A stretch of DNA of 64,000 bases from Dryas octopetala (taxonomy: Eukaryota > Streptophyta > Magnoliopsida > Rosales > Rosaceae): positions 14,011,249-14,075,248 of the forward strand of contig OY992832.1 of the NCBI GenBank assembly GCA_963921425.1, given 5' to 3'. The notes below the pieces were generated by a model. The model did not search any database and was not told where the DNA came from. It saw only the letters and a program-made list of their open reading frames with translations. Shown in pieces: positions 25,622 through 35,362 of the stretch. The first letter of the stretch is position 1; each line of letters opens with the position of its first letter. The position numbers and the translations under genes were made by a program.

Positions 25622-25628
25622 TATAAAT
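25622..25628 (+). promoter_or_regulatory. TATA box of H2A
   Basis: TATAAAT lies 123 bases before the H2A start codon, downstream of the octamer. It is the only close match in the proximal promoter and predicts a leader of roughly 90 bases that includes a CT-rich stretch. Confidence 0.7.
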
Positions 25629-25750
25629 TCCCAGAAACCGTCTCAGTCCCTCGCCATAGCACCGAACTCTTTGTATTCTCTACGTTGCTTCTCGTCCCCT
25701 CTCTCTCTCTCCCCCTCTTTTCTCTCAATTCTCTTCGTGGAAGTCCTTCA

Positions 25751-26819
25751 ATGGCGGGTCGAGGCAAGGCTTTGGGATCCGGAGCAGCGAAGAAGGCTAC
25801 GTCACGGTCCAGCAAGGCCGGTCTGCAATTCCCCGTCGGTCGTATCGCTCGGTTCTTGAAGGCAGGGAAGTACGCCGAGCGAGTTGGTGCCGGAGCTCCG
25901 GTCTACCTCGCCGCCGTGCTTGAATACCTAGCCGCTGAGGTATTACCCTCAATCTCTATCTGTTTATGCCTCTTTATTTGTATGTATGTGTGCATCCATT
26001 TCTCCCCCTTTTGTAAATCTAGGGTTAGGGTTTCGAGTTGGGAAACATTTTTTTTCCATGAGTTCGTATATGGGTACGGAAATGCATAATTTAATATTGA
26101 AAAATCTGTGAAATTGAGGTAATTTATGCTACAAATGTTTGTAGCGAACCAATGTGGCGAAGATTTTGGATCTAGTTTATTCTTGGAAAATATTTTTCTC
26201 TTAAAATTTAATTTTTTTTTACTTTTGGGTTGGTTAAATTTATTTATGTTTCCATATTTTCTGTAAACGTTTGGGGATTGGTTTTGAATTGAATTTCTTT
26301 GTGTAATTTTCAAGTTGTGGTTTGGTGGTCAAATGTTGTCGAAAAATGTGGTATATTTATATTTGGTTCAGGTTGTTTTGGATTTTTTTATATTTTCCGA
26401 TGGGGTTGAATAAAATTTATACTCTTGAGCTTAACTTGTTTTCTTTCTGTTTGAATCATCTTCAGTTTAGGGCTTTGAATTAGAATGGGTTTCTCAGTGT
26501 GTTGCACTTCCAATTTAGATCTTTTTTATTTTGTTTTCTTTGTTTGGGTTAAAAATGTTGTCTTGACTCTAAACTTGGCCAAATTTGTTTGCTTTTACAG
26601 GTCCTGGAATTGGCTGGTAATGCAGCAAGGGACAACAAGAAGACTCGAATTGTGCCACGCCATATTCAGCTTGCTGTGCGCAATGACGAGGAGTTGAGCA
26701 AGCTTCTTGGAGATGTCACAATTGCAAATGGTGGTGTCATGCCCAACATTCACAACCTTTTGCTTCCAAAGAAGACTGGGACCTCATCCAAGGCTGTTGG
26801 TGGTGATGACGACTCTTAA
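25751..26819 (+). CDS. Histone H2A
   Basis: Two exons, 25751-25939 and 26601-26819, encode 135 residues. The sequence is a textbook plant H2[16 protein letters not shown] tail, [14 protein letters not shown], the acidic-patch segment with [14 protein letters not shown], and [13 protein letters not shown]. The C-tail ends GGDDDS and lacks the SQEF phosphorylation motif of H2A.X and the extended SPKK tail of H2A.W, so this is a canonical type. It packages DNA in the nucleosome in the nucleus. The intron after codon 63 is 661 bases. In Arabidopsis the collinear gene is HTA1/RAT5 (At5g54640), which affects T-DNA integration. That link is by position and sequence only. The octamer and TATA motifs fit S-phase expression. 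Confidence 0.96.
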
Positions 26820-27480
26820 ATTTGAAGAGACAAATGCCAATATCATCAGGGGGTCAATGTGTTTCATTTCAGATTTAGTTCCCTATTTGAGTAGGTTCAA
26901 GTAGATTATTGGGTCTCTGTTTCTGGAGTTGTAGCTGGGGTAGTTAGGGGGTTGTAGGTAGTAGTGTTTGTGAATATGATCATCTTCTACTAGCTTCTTA
27001 ATAGAAGAGATTGTTCAACTTTTTCTTTTTGGCTTCTTTTTGGTCTGTACGCGTTCCATGTGGGGTTTAAATACTAAATGACATTGCTGCAAAGATTTGA
27101 GCACCATATGATTGTTTCCTAATCTTCATTTATCATCCTGTTTATTCTTGTCTTTTTTAAAAAAAAATTTGTTTATCATATACCACTTGAGTCTTGATTC
27201 TTGACCCAACTTCTTTTTTCCACATTTACAGTTGCAAAAACTACAACCAACTTCCTTTATCCGGGTTGATAGAGAGAATGGTAGTTTGGTTGCAGTTTTT
27301 TGCAATGAAGGAAAAAGAAATTATATAAAAGAAGCACTTACCACATTTTTATACCATATTTTTTTCATTTTTAAAAAATAAAACTTGAAAAAGAAAAAGA
27401 AAATACCATTTTAGTAAAGTAATGACACATCAGGTGGGATACAAATATAGAAAAAAAAAAAAAGGTTTATTTCATATTCA

Positions 27481-27679
27481 GTAGTGCTAGATATACCACA
27501 TTTTTATACCATAATTCATACCACCTTATGTGGCAACTTACATGGCATTCATACATTGGATACTAAAAAATAAAAATAAAAACCCAAAAAGAAAAAGAAA
27601 AACTCTGTCCAATAAAGTAATGACACGTGAGATGGTATAAGAATGTGGTATAAGAAATGTGGTAAGTATAGCATTATTC
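27481..27679. mobile_element. 199-bp MITE inside a larger inverted-repeat element
   Basis: Imperfect terminal inverted repeats start GTAGTGCTAGATATACCAC and finish with its approximate complement GTGGTAAGTATAGCATTATTC. The flanks are TTTCATATTCA (27470-27480) and TTTCATATTTA (27680-27690), a match at 10 of 11 bases, consistent with a target duplication of 9-11 bases. The right-hand copy is also the terminus of the next element, so this MITE seems to have jumped into it. A partial relative with the same ACCACATTTTTATACCAT word lies at about 27347-27366. Confidence 0.65.
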
Positions 27680-28106
27680 TTTCATATTTAGTACCTAAAT
27701 TTTGACCCTTGTCTTAATGTGGTATTTAAACTTTTATTTGTCCCAATTGAGTACCTAAACTTTTATTTTATGTCTAATAGGTACCAAAATAAATTTTTAT
27801 TAAAATTGTCAATAAAAATTAGGGGCAATATAGTCAAAGTATTTTTTAATTATTTTCTTTATATGTTTAAAATTATTAAAAAAAAACACACAACAAACAA
27901 AAAAAATTAAAAATTAAAAATTAAAATATAAAATATAAATTTTTTGAAGTGAATATATTGCCCCTAACTTTTGTTGATAATTTTAACAGAAATTTATTTT
28001 GGTACCTATTAGACACAAAATAAAAGTTTAGGTACTCAATTGGGACAAATAAAAGTTTAGATACCACATTAAGACAGTGGTCAAAGTTCAGGTACTAAAT
28101 ATGAAA
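27680..28106. mobile_element. Long inverted-repeat element (foldback type)
   Basis: Left arm 27680-27843 and right arm about 27947-28106 are near-perfect reverse complements over some 160 bases, separated by about 100 bases of A/T-rich DNA with no coding potential. Both arms start TTTCATATTTAGTACCT. The transcript would form a very long hairpin. Arms this long with no transposase are typical of Mutator-like or foldback MITEs. The left flank is disturbed by the neighbouring MITE, so the target duplication is unclear. Confidence 0.75.
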
Positions 28107-28690
28107 AAAAAAACCCAAAAAAAAATGTGAGACAATTAACATTATTGATAAAAGAAGTTGGGGTTAAAAATCAAGATACAAAATAATTGAATTCAAATAA
28201 ATGCACTCTTAACAAAAAAATACAAAAGCAATCTTCAACAATTAAAACCAAAAGAATCCATATTATCCATAACATAAAACACCAAGTATCAAAATGAAGT
28301 TGTGAGGTTTGAATTATGGAGTTTGATTCAATTTAATGAGAATTCCAATTTTGGGAAGCTACTGTGTAAAGAAAAATAGAAGAGAAGACAAAATATTTTT
28401 ACAAGTGAACACCTTGGTAATCTATAACGTAAACTGATTTTCAAAAGTTTGCGGGGGCCATGGCCCCTTTTAGTCTGTTCTATGTTCGGTCCCCGGCTAG
28501 CACATTAGGTCCAGATTTATTTTCTTGGATCAGACATCCGTTGCAGACTTTCAGCCTCATTCCTACAGAATCACACAAACATGCCGAGTAAAGTACATGA
28601 TGTTTTCAGATTAAATAAAAGTAAATGCTGTTTAACTGAGAATGAATCAAAAAGACCTACACACAAGAATCTGATATTATACACACCTTT

Positions 28691-29727
28691 TCAATGCTTC
28701 CGCTCTGCCCGCCACTTGAATACAGGTTTGGATGTTGGGCAGACAATCTCATCTTCCCGCAGTTTGCGTTTTCTACCCTTCTTCTGTTAATTTAAATGGA
28801 CGTTTTTTTTCTCAACATTTTCAATGCACAGCACAAAATCCACATCTAATCAAAGAAAAATGTCAATACCTGTAATTCCTTCTGCATTGCCATATCCATA
28901 TAGATTTTCTCCAACTCATTGACTCTATTCCTCCTTGCTTCTAACTCTTTGTAGGAAGCAGCTGTTTTCCTACCCATTGAAGACAAAAGGATATAAGACT
29001 TTGAAAAATAAAATTGGGCTACCAAGAATCAAGAATGGTAATGGAGACTGGAAGGAAGAAGTAAGCACCATTCCACCAATTGAAGGGTAGCATATGTGAC
29101 ATTTAAGAAATTGAAGAATAACAAGAATTTCATAAAACCTGAGTGAGCTACCTAGAATTCAGGACAAGAATGACATAGAAGCAGAAATCCAATGATGAAA
29201 ACATAATATATCATGATAATCAAGAATTTAGTTAACAAGAAACAACGGTTTCATATATCTATATATATAGATATATAGGGATTTTCTTTAGGGCGGACGT
29301 GTCTATTTTTTTTTTTTTTTGTGGATTCTCGTCGCCAAGCACTCAATGATTGTACTGAGCGCGAGGCAGTCATTTTTTTATAACAGCTGAGTGCTGCAAC
29401 AAGTGCTCGGCACTGTTTCCTCCGCCGATTTTTAAGGGTACTTCCCGACAGTTCACCCCATATCGTCCTAGGGTGTAGAATAGAACTTGTGGAGGCTGCA
29501 TGTTAGATTTTAACTCCGATATTTTGGGTGGATCCGGAGTTAAAATCTAACATAAAGCCGACAAACTAGTGTTGAGCACTCAGGAGAAGAAGAAAAAGAC
29601 ATTGCCGAGTACTCGTCAACACTACCAAGCACTCAGCGCTGGAAATCCATAAAAAAAAAATGCGGGCATCCTCCCTAGAGAAGGACTGTATATACATATT
29701 TATATAGATATATATATATATATATAT

Positions 29728-29784
<57 letters not shown>

Positions 29785-31488
29785 ACCACCTAATTTTCAA
29801 CTTGTAACTAGAATTCCAACTAGCACCTGATAGTAGGGCCTCAGACCAACTTCAAGTTTATTATTTCAAGCTTTGGGTTGAGTCAATTCAAAATTTGACA
29901 ATCTCTAAGCCAAAATCTAGCCTATAATCAGGTGGTTTCCATGTACAGTCCAACATGCAAAAAGATTTGGATTTTGGCTGACATAACAGCAAAGAGCTGT
30001 TTATCCCATTGGTTAACCATACAGTAACTTTTGCGATAAACTCACAAATCACAATAATATTATCATTGTAAAGGCATATTGCTTCCCTTAAACTAAACCT
30101 TAGGAGACTTGATTTGCTTCTAACCTTTCTCCTATTACCAAACCTTCCAAGTCCTACTCATTTTCTCAGGGATTGATGGATTTGTCTAACAAAGTAATCT
30201 TACTGCTTTACAAGCACAATATATGCAAAGTGCAAACTAATCACCAATAGCCAAAATTCTATCAACATAATCAATATGAATCTGTTTCTACTATTTTTGT
30301 AATGTATAGAAACGCATAATAGAACATTCAATAATTACAATGATGAAAATAAAAAGGCCAACTTCCAGAATAAACAGAAATAAGCAATATGTGTCCCCTA
30401 ACACTGAAAGTTTTGTTTATACCTTCTAATATGATGAGGAATGTCCTCCAAAGCAGGCACTGTTCCACTTTTTGAACTTGATTGAATTTCTTTAGCCTCC
30501 TCCCTACCAAAACAAATGGAAGAGATAAATATATATAAATAAAATAAAAAATTAATTTTCTGTTGAAGTTCATAACAAAGAGGTTGAATCAAAATGGAAA
30601 CAAAACAGGTGGGGCGGGACTGTTCGAAGAACAGAAATGATGAGAAGCAAGGAAATACTCTTCTTCCAAAATCTCTCACATAAAAGTGGGTCCTTCATGA
30701 ATCCCACAATACTATAGATTTTACCCCATGTGAGAGCTGAAAAGGAGTTGGGAAGAATAGCATCTTCCTGAGAAACAATTACCAATATTGTGTACATTAG
30801 CCCAATAGAAGCCCGTGAGGATCTTCTAGCATGGTCCTGTTGTAAATTAAACATCTACTTTTTACTAATATGAGAACTTCTACAAATATATGGGCCAGAA
30901 AAGTAGTAGTTTGCAGATTTGTAATAGCGTGCTTATAGTCACTTGTATTGTTAATAATTTGTCCCCTTCTTGAAGGAATACAAATTTGTAAATATTCTTA
31001 ACTAAAGTTACTAAACATGATGAAATTTTTTTCTCATATAGTCCACACAGTCATTAGGAAACTCATTTAATGATCAAAATTTATAAATGCATCTTCCCAT
31101 CTACTAGCGTCTTTAATTTAAAATCTAATAAAAATAAAAGACATGCATTATATGACAACAATTCCTCCTACAGAAAAGATGCCCTACAATCTGCAAAGAT
31201 ACCAAGAAAAGGAATGTTCCTATACAGAGATCAAAATTCAAACCTACAAAGAAGACCAAAATCAACTGTGTCCCAAAAAACCTCCACCCCTGCCCCCGAT
31301 TGTCAAAACATCTTCTATTTATTTCCAACCACAAACTTAAAACACTGCCAATACACATCTCAAAAATTAAGTTCAAGGAATATAACGAATTATAGATCAA
31401 TTGGAATAATAGAAACAGAACACCTGTGGATAGAGGATAACAGAAAACAGAAAAATTATCTCTCACCACTATACAAGTCTGCTTACAA

Positions 31489-31555
<67 letters not shown>

Positions 31556-32426
31556 TCCACTTATTCAGAAATAATTATGATTCTCTAAGGACAAGAAGAA
31601 GAGAAGGAAGCTCAAACCTGTCTTCAGCAAAGTAAACATGTCTGTTTGAAGGCCGATTATCAAGAGAGTGCAGGCTCGCAGTCAACTTTTCAATTTTCTG
31701 CATCAAATAATGGCATTATTATTACCAACAGGTTAAAGTGTTAAACTCATAAAACCACTTGATAAGTCATAGCTTCTTGGTAAAAATATTCTTAACCTTT
31801 TTCTCACTCTGCACTTTCTGAAGTACATATCCAATATCTTGGGTCTTCATAAGCAAGAGCTCTTCTGAAGTGTACTTGTTTGCCTGACTCCTGTAGCAAA
31901 AGCTTATAAGTCAGTTGAGTAGCAGGTAAGAAAAACAAAGAAGAAGCATTAAATGAGATTTTTATATTACTCTAATTTATGGACTCCATCAACAGTTCGC
32001 GTCTTGATCATCTTGAAGTAAAATTCATCTGGGTTTCTAAAGGCTGCTTTCTCCTTCAGCCTCTGTTAAGTGACAAGACAGATGAGACATAACCCAAAGC
32101 ATGTGTCATTTTGGAAGTTAAATTATCAGATAATTTAAAATGATGAAAATCTAACAGACAAGTAACAAAATTTATACTCGTAAAGTCTCCTCCTTCTTGT
32201 GGTATGCTTGTGCACGCTCAACATAGTCCTTGTGCTTTTCAAGCAGCCCAAATTTTTTCCTTGATTGCCTGAAAAATGTATAAACAAAACGAAAAAACAT
32301 AAATCCCATCATCTGATGCAAAACAATATTATCTGAAAGGTATAACAACGGAGGGAATGCGGTCACTCACGGTTGAGATCGTTCCTTGTGAGCCCTTCTG
32401 CTAATAGCATTCCTTAGGGACGACAT
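28691..32426 (-). CDS. UTP11: U3 snoRNA-associated protein UTP11
   Basis: Eight exons on the minus strand, 32426-32371, 32268-32178, 32062-31971, 31890-31797, 31697-31618, 30503-30423, 28969-28870 and 28783-28691, join in frame to 228 residues. The start MSSLRNAISRRAHKERSQP, then SRKKFGLLEKHKDYVERA, the block NPDEFYFKMIKTRTVDGVH, KYTSEELLLMKTQDIGYVLQ and the basic tail ending in FKWRAERKH are diagnostic of UTP11, a component of the small-subunit processome that helps cleave pre-rRNA in the nucleolus. Length is as usual for the family. Introns 5 and 6 are long and carry microsatellites and a probable MITE. The upstream telo-box and site II motifs match ribosome-biogenesis genes. The Arabidopsis homologue is At3g60360, outside the collinear chromosome 5 block. 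Confidence 0.94.
29272..29692. mobile_element. Probable MITE in UTP11 intron 6
   Basis: The two ends pair imperfectly. The left end contains TCTTTAGGGCGGACGTGTC followed by a T run. The right end, read in complement, gives TCTCTAGGGAGGATGCCCGC followed by a T run. Inside are repeated AGCACTC and GAGTGCT words and a short palindrome around a GGATCC core near 29530. It looks like a non-autonomous DNA transposon. No clear target duplication is visible because the flanks are TA repeats. Confidence 0.5.
29709..29779 (+). repeat. Compound (TA)n(AG)n microsatellite in UTP11 intron
   Basis: About 11 TA units run directly into about 24 AG units. It borders the right end of the probable MITE, so it may have served as the landing site or grown from the element's flank. 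It lies within UTP11 intron 6 and does not touch an exon. Confidence 0.9.
31492..31552 (+). repeat. (TAA)n microsatellite in UTP11 intron 5
   Basis: About 20 uninterrupted TAA/ATA units. It lies 66 bases from the donor of UTP11 exon 5 (exon low end at 31618) on the intron side, close enough that length change could matter little or modestly for splicing. It is likely highly polymorphic. Confidence 0.9.
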
Positions 32427-32929
32427 GTTGAACAATATGAAGCACTCACCACAAGTTAACTGCCAAGGTAGCCAAAGCACTGAATTTTAGTGTGCAAACA
32501 TTCACCATTTATTAAGCTCTGAAATTACAGAGAACAAATACATGTAGAACCATCTTCAGATAAGACTCAATCAAATTCAGTTATATTGACAGGTCCCTTG
32601 TGATGGAAGCAAAGGAATGAAGTAAAACAAACCAACACAATTGATTATATCAGAATTATTGAACAACAGTGCATTTGATACTCGGGTAAGTTTCCAAATC
32701 AATCTTTACACTCCAAGTCTAAAACAATGAAATTGAATTTTATAATCCTAACCTCGAGCAGAGCCTACCTTGTTAAAATTGGCGCTTGTTAGCTGCTCAA
32801 TGGAATCCCCAAGGCCCTCCTTTGGTGGTGAATCTACAGCGGGAGCAAAACGCAAGATGGATTGCTGGTGTTGGAAGCTCTCAATGGAAGATAGACTAAA
32901 TCCCTACAAAACCTTAATTGAACGACCCT

Positions 32930-32948
32930 AAACCCTAAAACTTGGGCT
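32930..32948. promoter_or_regulatory. Telo-box and site II pair upstream of UTP11
   Basis: AAACCCTAA at 32930-32938 is a plant telo-box. TGGGCT at 32943-32948 is a site II-type element. The pair is the recognised promoter signature of plant ribosomal-protein and ribosome-biogenesis genes. It lies about 505 bases before the UTP11 start codon, but a probable leader intron (donor near 32769) removes most of that distance. Confidence 0.65.
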
Positions 32949-33094
32949 GCAGCTATGGTGAGTCGTCAGCGGTTTGAAAGGTGAACCGTCTTTCACAATT
33001 CGGGTTTCAGTTCACACCGGTCGGGTTGAAAGTAATTAGACCAAGTTAACTTGTAAGACATTTTATTCAATCGGATTGCCCAACTTTTATTTTC

Positions 33095-33567
33095 GGCCAA
33101 ATGTCATTTTTAGGGTCTGTTTTTTTTTTTTTTTTGGTACCGTACTTTTATTATGATAGCAATTAAATTTACTTTATTAAATCCGTCAATTTTAGTGACA
33201 GAAAACACCAACGTGGCATCGTGCCCTCTCGAAATTACAAAATTAATAGGTCAAATGTCACTTTTTGTCTTTGTACTTTGACAGTACTTCTACTTTTATT
33301 CTTATTCTTTTAATTTTGACAATTTTGGTATTGTAATAGAAGTACAATACCAAAATTGTCAGTTAGAAGGCCAATCAGATTTGGCAATCACGAGGGGGGC
33401 ACGTGATGTCACATTGGCATTTTTCATTACTAAAATTGACGGACTTAACAGAATAGACCTAATTGCTATCGTAATAGAAATACGGTATCAAAATTATTAA
33501 AATTAAAAGAATAAGAACAAAAGTAGAAGTATTGTCAAAGTACAGTGACGAAAAGTGACATTTGGCC
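33095..33567. mobile_element. Inverted-repeat element with an internal third arm
   Basis: The outer ends are GGCCAAATGTCATTTT and its complement AAAAGTGACATTTGGCC. The segment GTCAAATGTCACTTTTTG starting near 33251 repeats the end internally, and the stretch after it (TTGACAATTTTGGTATTG and similar) pairs with the right end. So three related arms are present, two in one direction and one in the other. Long arms and no coding capacity point to a non-autonomous DNA transposon, perhaps one copy inserted in, or recombined with, another. Flanks are T-rich and give no sure target duplication. Confidence 0.65.
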
Positions 33568-35362
33568 TTTTTTTTTTCAGCATATCTTTATCCTATATAT
33601 ACTCTTTTTTTTAGACAACTTTATTCTATATATACACATATGCTAGATGAAATTGAAAATAACTAATGAGGTCAATTAAATTCCGGGCCAAAAAAGGTAC
33701 CAGCATACGAGGTCATTTAAATTGATTTTGAAAAACTATTTTAGTATAAGATTGTGGTTTTCCTAGATGCAAATATGAAATTGAGCAAAAAATTTTATGA
33801 TCATATAAATAAAATTTTACTGGTTTGAAGATAATAATACTTTCTATGTATTATATATTTTATTACATAATACAATTTTAAAGCTAAAAATGAAAAATAC
33901 AATAATTAACTAGTTCACAATAATAAAAAAACGCGTTGGGCCATGTCCAATGCAGGCCGCGTTTTTTTTTCTTGTTTTATAGAGAGTGACTATATTATTA
34001 TAGTTCATACTCACAGTTTAGTGACAACTAAACAAAATCATAAACATGATACTTATAGACATACTTATGTTTTTATCCTACATAAATATGTCAAAAGTTC
34101 ATAAAATTCAAAAAATCACCCTTATGGAATCACATCAACCTTTGTTATGTTCATTATTTTGTCAAATAGTGGCTATTGACACTTATATTGCCTCTTTTTT
34201 ATTTTTTTGTCAATTTGCACGCCTTTATTTTTTAAAGGTGGATTGAATTATTATGTCAACTTTTTTAACATTTAAAAATATTAGACATTAAAGGTATAAA
34301 ATAAACTTTAAAATCATTTACTTTATATTATGTATTATTTGTTTTATGTGAAAAGCGCAACAAAGATTGTCTTGATTGAAAGGATACTTTCTATTTTTCA
34401 TCATTTTATGTAATCCACTCCTAACTCGAAATTTATGCGTTCGAAAGTCGAGTTGGGGTTTGAACGGGTTTGCATACATACATGACCCAAATAACTGTAC
34501 AGATTGTAGTTGTGTTGTGGTGGTGGGAGGCCTGGACTTTGTGCCAGAGGACTGCTGTCTTGTTTTCGTATAACTTAATAAGAAATTATCAACCAAAAAA
34601 ATAATAATAATAAGATTAAAAAAATTGTTGAGTTATTTTATAAGGAAAACAAAAATGAATATTGAAATGTTGAAAAAAAAAAAAAAAAAAACTTTCAACA
34701 ATACAAGCGGAAACCTGCTCTAATATCAGATATAACGGTTCATGCAATGCATGACATGCAGGGGAACAGTTGCGTTCAAGCTGTCCAGTATGCTGTAAGC
34801 TGGCACCAAACTAACCCAATACACACTGTAGCAAAAGAATGCGAGTCAATGGCCGCTCTTAGTCCCTCCTATGTTCTGCTCATGATTGTTATGTCAGGTC
34901 CAATTGGGTTCTATCTAGTGAAATTCCACCTTGAAGAGAAGGGCATTGCCGCATCGGCCACGGGCTTAACTTCAACTCCCTCCCTTTTCAGTTTTCACTA
35001 CCCCTTATGTGAAATCACTGACTACAGATGACCCTCTAAAAAAGAACTGAGGATGCATTTTGTTGTTGAGTTTCTATAGTGATGGCCACCTGAGTAAAAT
35101 AAATGCCAATGAAAATTTTCTTATTTGATGCTAAAGCAAAATAGCCTTGACTTCTTTTTTTTCTAAGTAAATTACACGCACCGGCCGACCTCCAACCTCA
35201 CCCCCTCTAAGGGGGGGTGGGGGAAGAGGTGCCTCTAGGCCCAAAGTCCATTGGCAATATCCACAACTATAACATACTATTTGTAAAAGTCAACAAAAAA
35301 TAATTTCCTGCGGACAGTATATACAACATAGGGGAGATTTCAATACCTTCTCCAAATAAAAT
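33568..35362. other. Intergenic between UTP11 promoter and FH5 3' end
   Basis: AT-rich DNA. At 34400-34600 is a SINE-like stretch with GCGTTCGAAAGTCGAG (B-box-like) and an A-rich 3' end. At 34747-35031 is an unassigned open frame, listed separately. No other exon-like segment was found. The last 150-200 bases before 35362 are probably the FH5 3' untranslated region. Confidence 0.45.
34747..35031 (+). CDS. Unrecognised 94-codon open frame (doubtful)
   Basis: An open frame of 94 residues with fairly balanced base composition for this AT-rich gap. The middle contains a hydrophobic segment, SYVLLMIVMSGPIGFYLV, that could be a membrane helix, followed by a charged stretch. I recognise no family. 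No TATA box, good start context or splice pattern ties it to a gene, and it lies antisense to the FH5 3' flank. It may be a gene fragment, a small membrane protein or chance. A methionine at 34849 (MAALSP) is an alternative start. Confidence 0.2.
   Translation: MHDMQGNSCVQAVQYAVSWHQTNPIHTVAKECESMAALSPSYVLLMIVMSGPIGFYLVKFHLEEKGIAASATGLTSTPSLFSFHYPLCEITDYR

Larger units (their letters stand above)
20275..25750. other. Intergenic between C2H2 gene and H2A
   Basis: A 5.5-kb gap between divergently transcribed genes. It contains one hAT-type element (23830-24300), an AT microsatellite and AT-rich filler. Short open frames occur, for instance around 23314-23622 and on the minus strand at 24620-24805. 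Neither resembles a known family or has supporting splice or promoter structure. The last 200 bases are the H2A promoter. Confidence 0.55.
26820..28690. other. Convergent gap H2A to UTP11
   Basis: The 3' flank of H2A extends to about 27060. From 27330 to 28110 the DNA is filled by two interleaved inverted-repeat elements listed separately. The rest up to 28690 is AT-rich and contains the UTP11 3' untranslated region. No further coding exon was found. Confidence 0.6.

Noticed and set aside
31501-31550. CRISPR-like regular repeat
   Set aside because: It is a simple TAA microsatellite without spacers. The DNA is plant nuclear, where CRISPR arrays are not expected.
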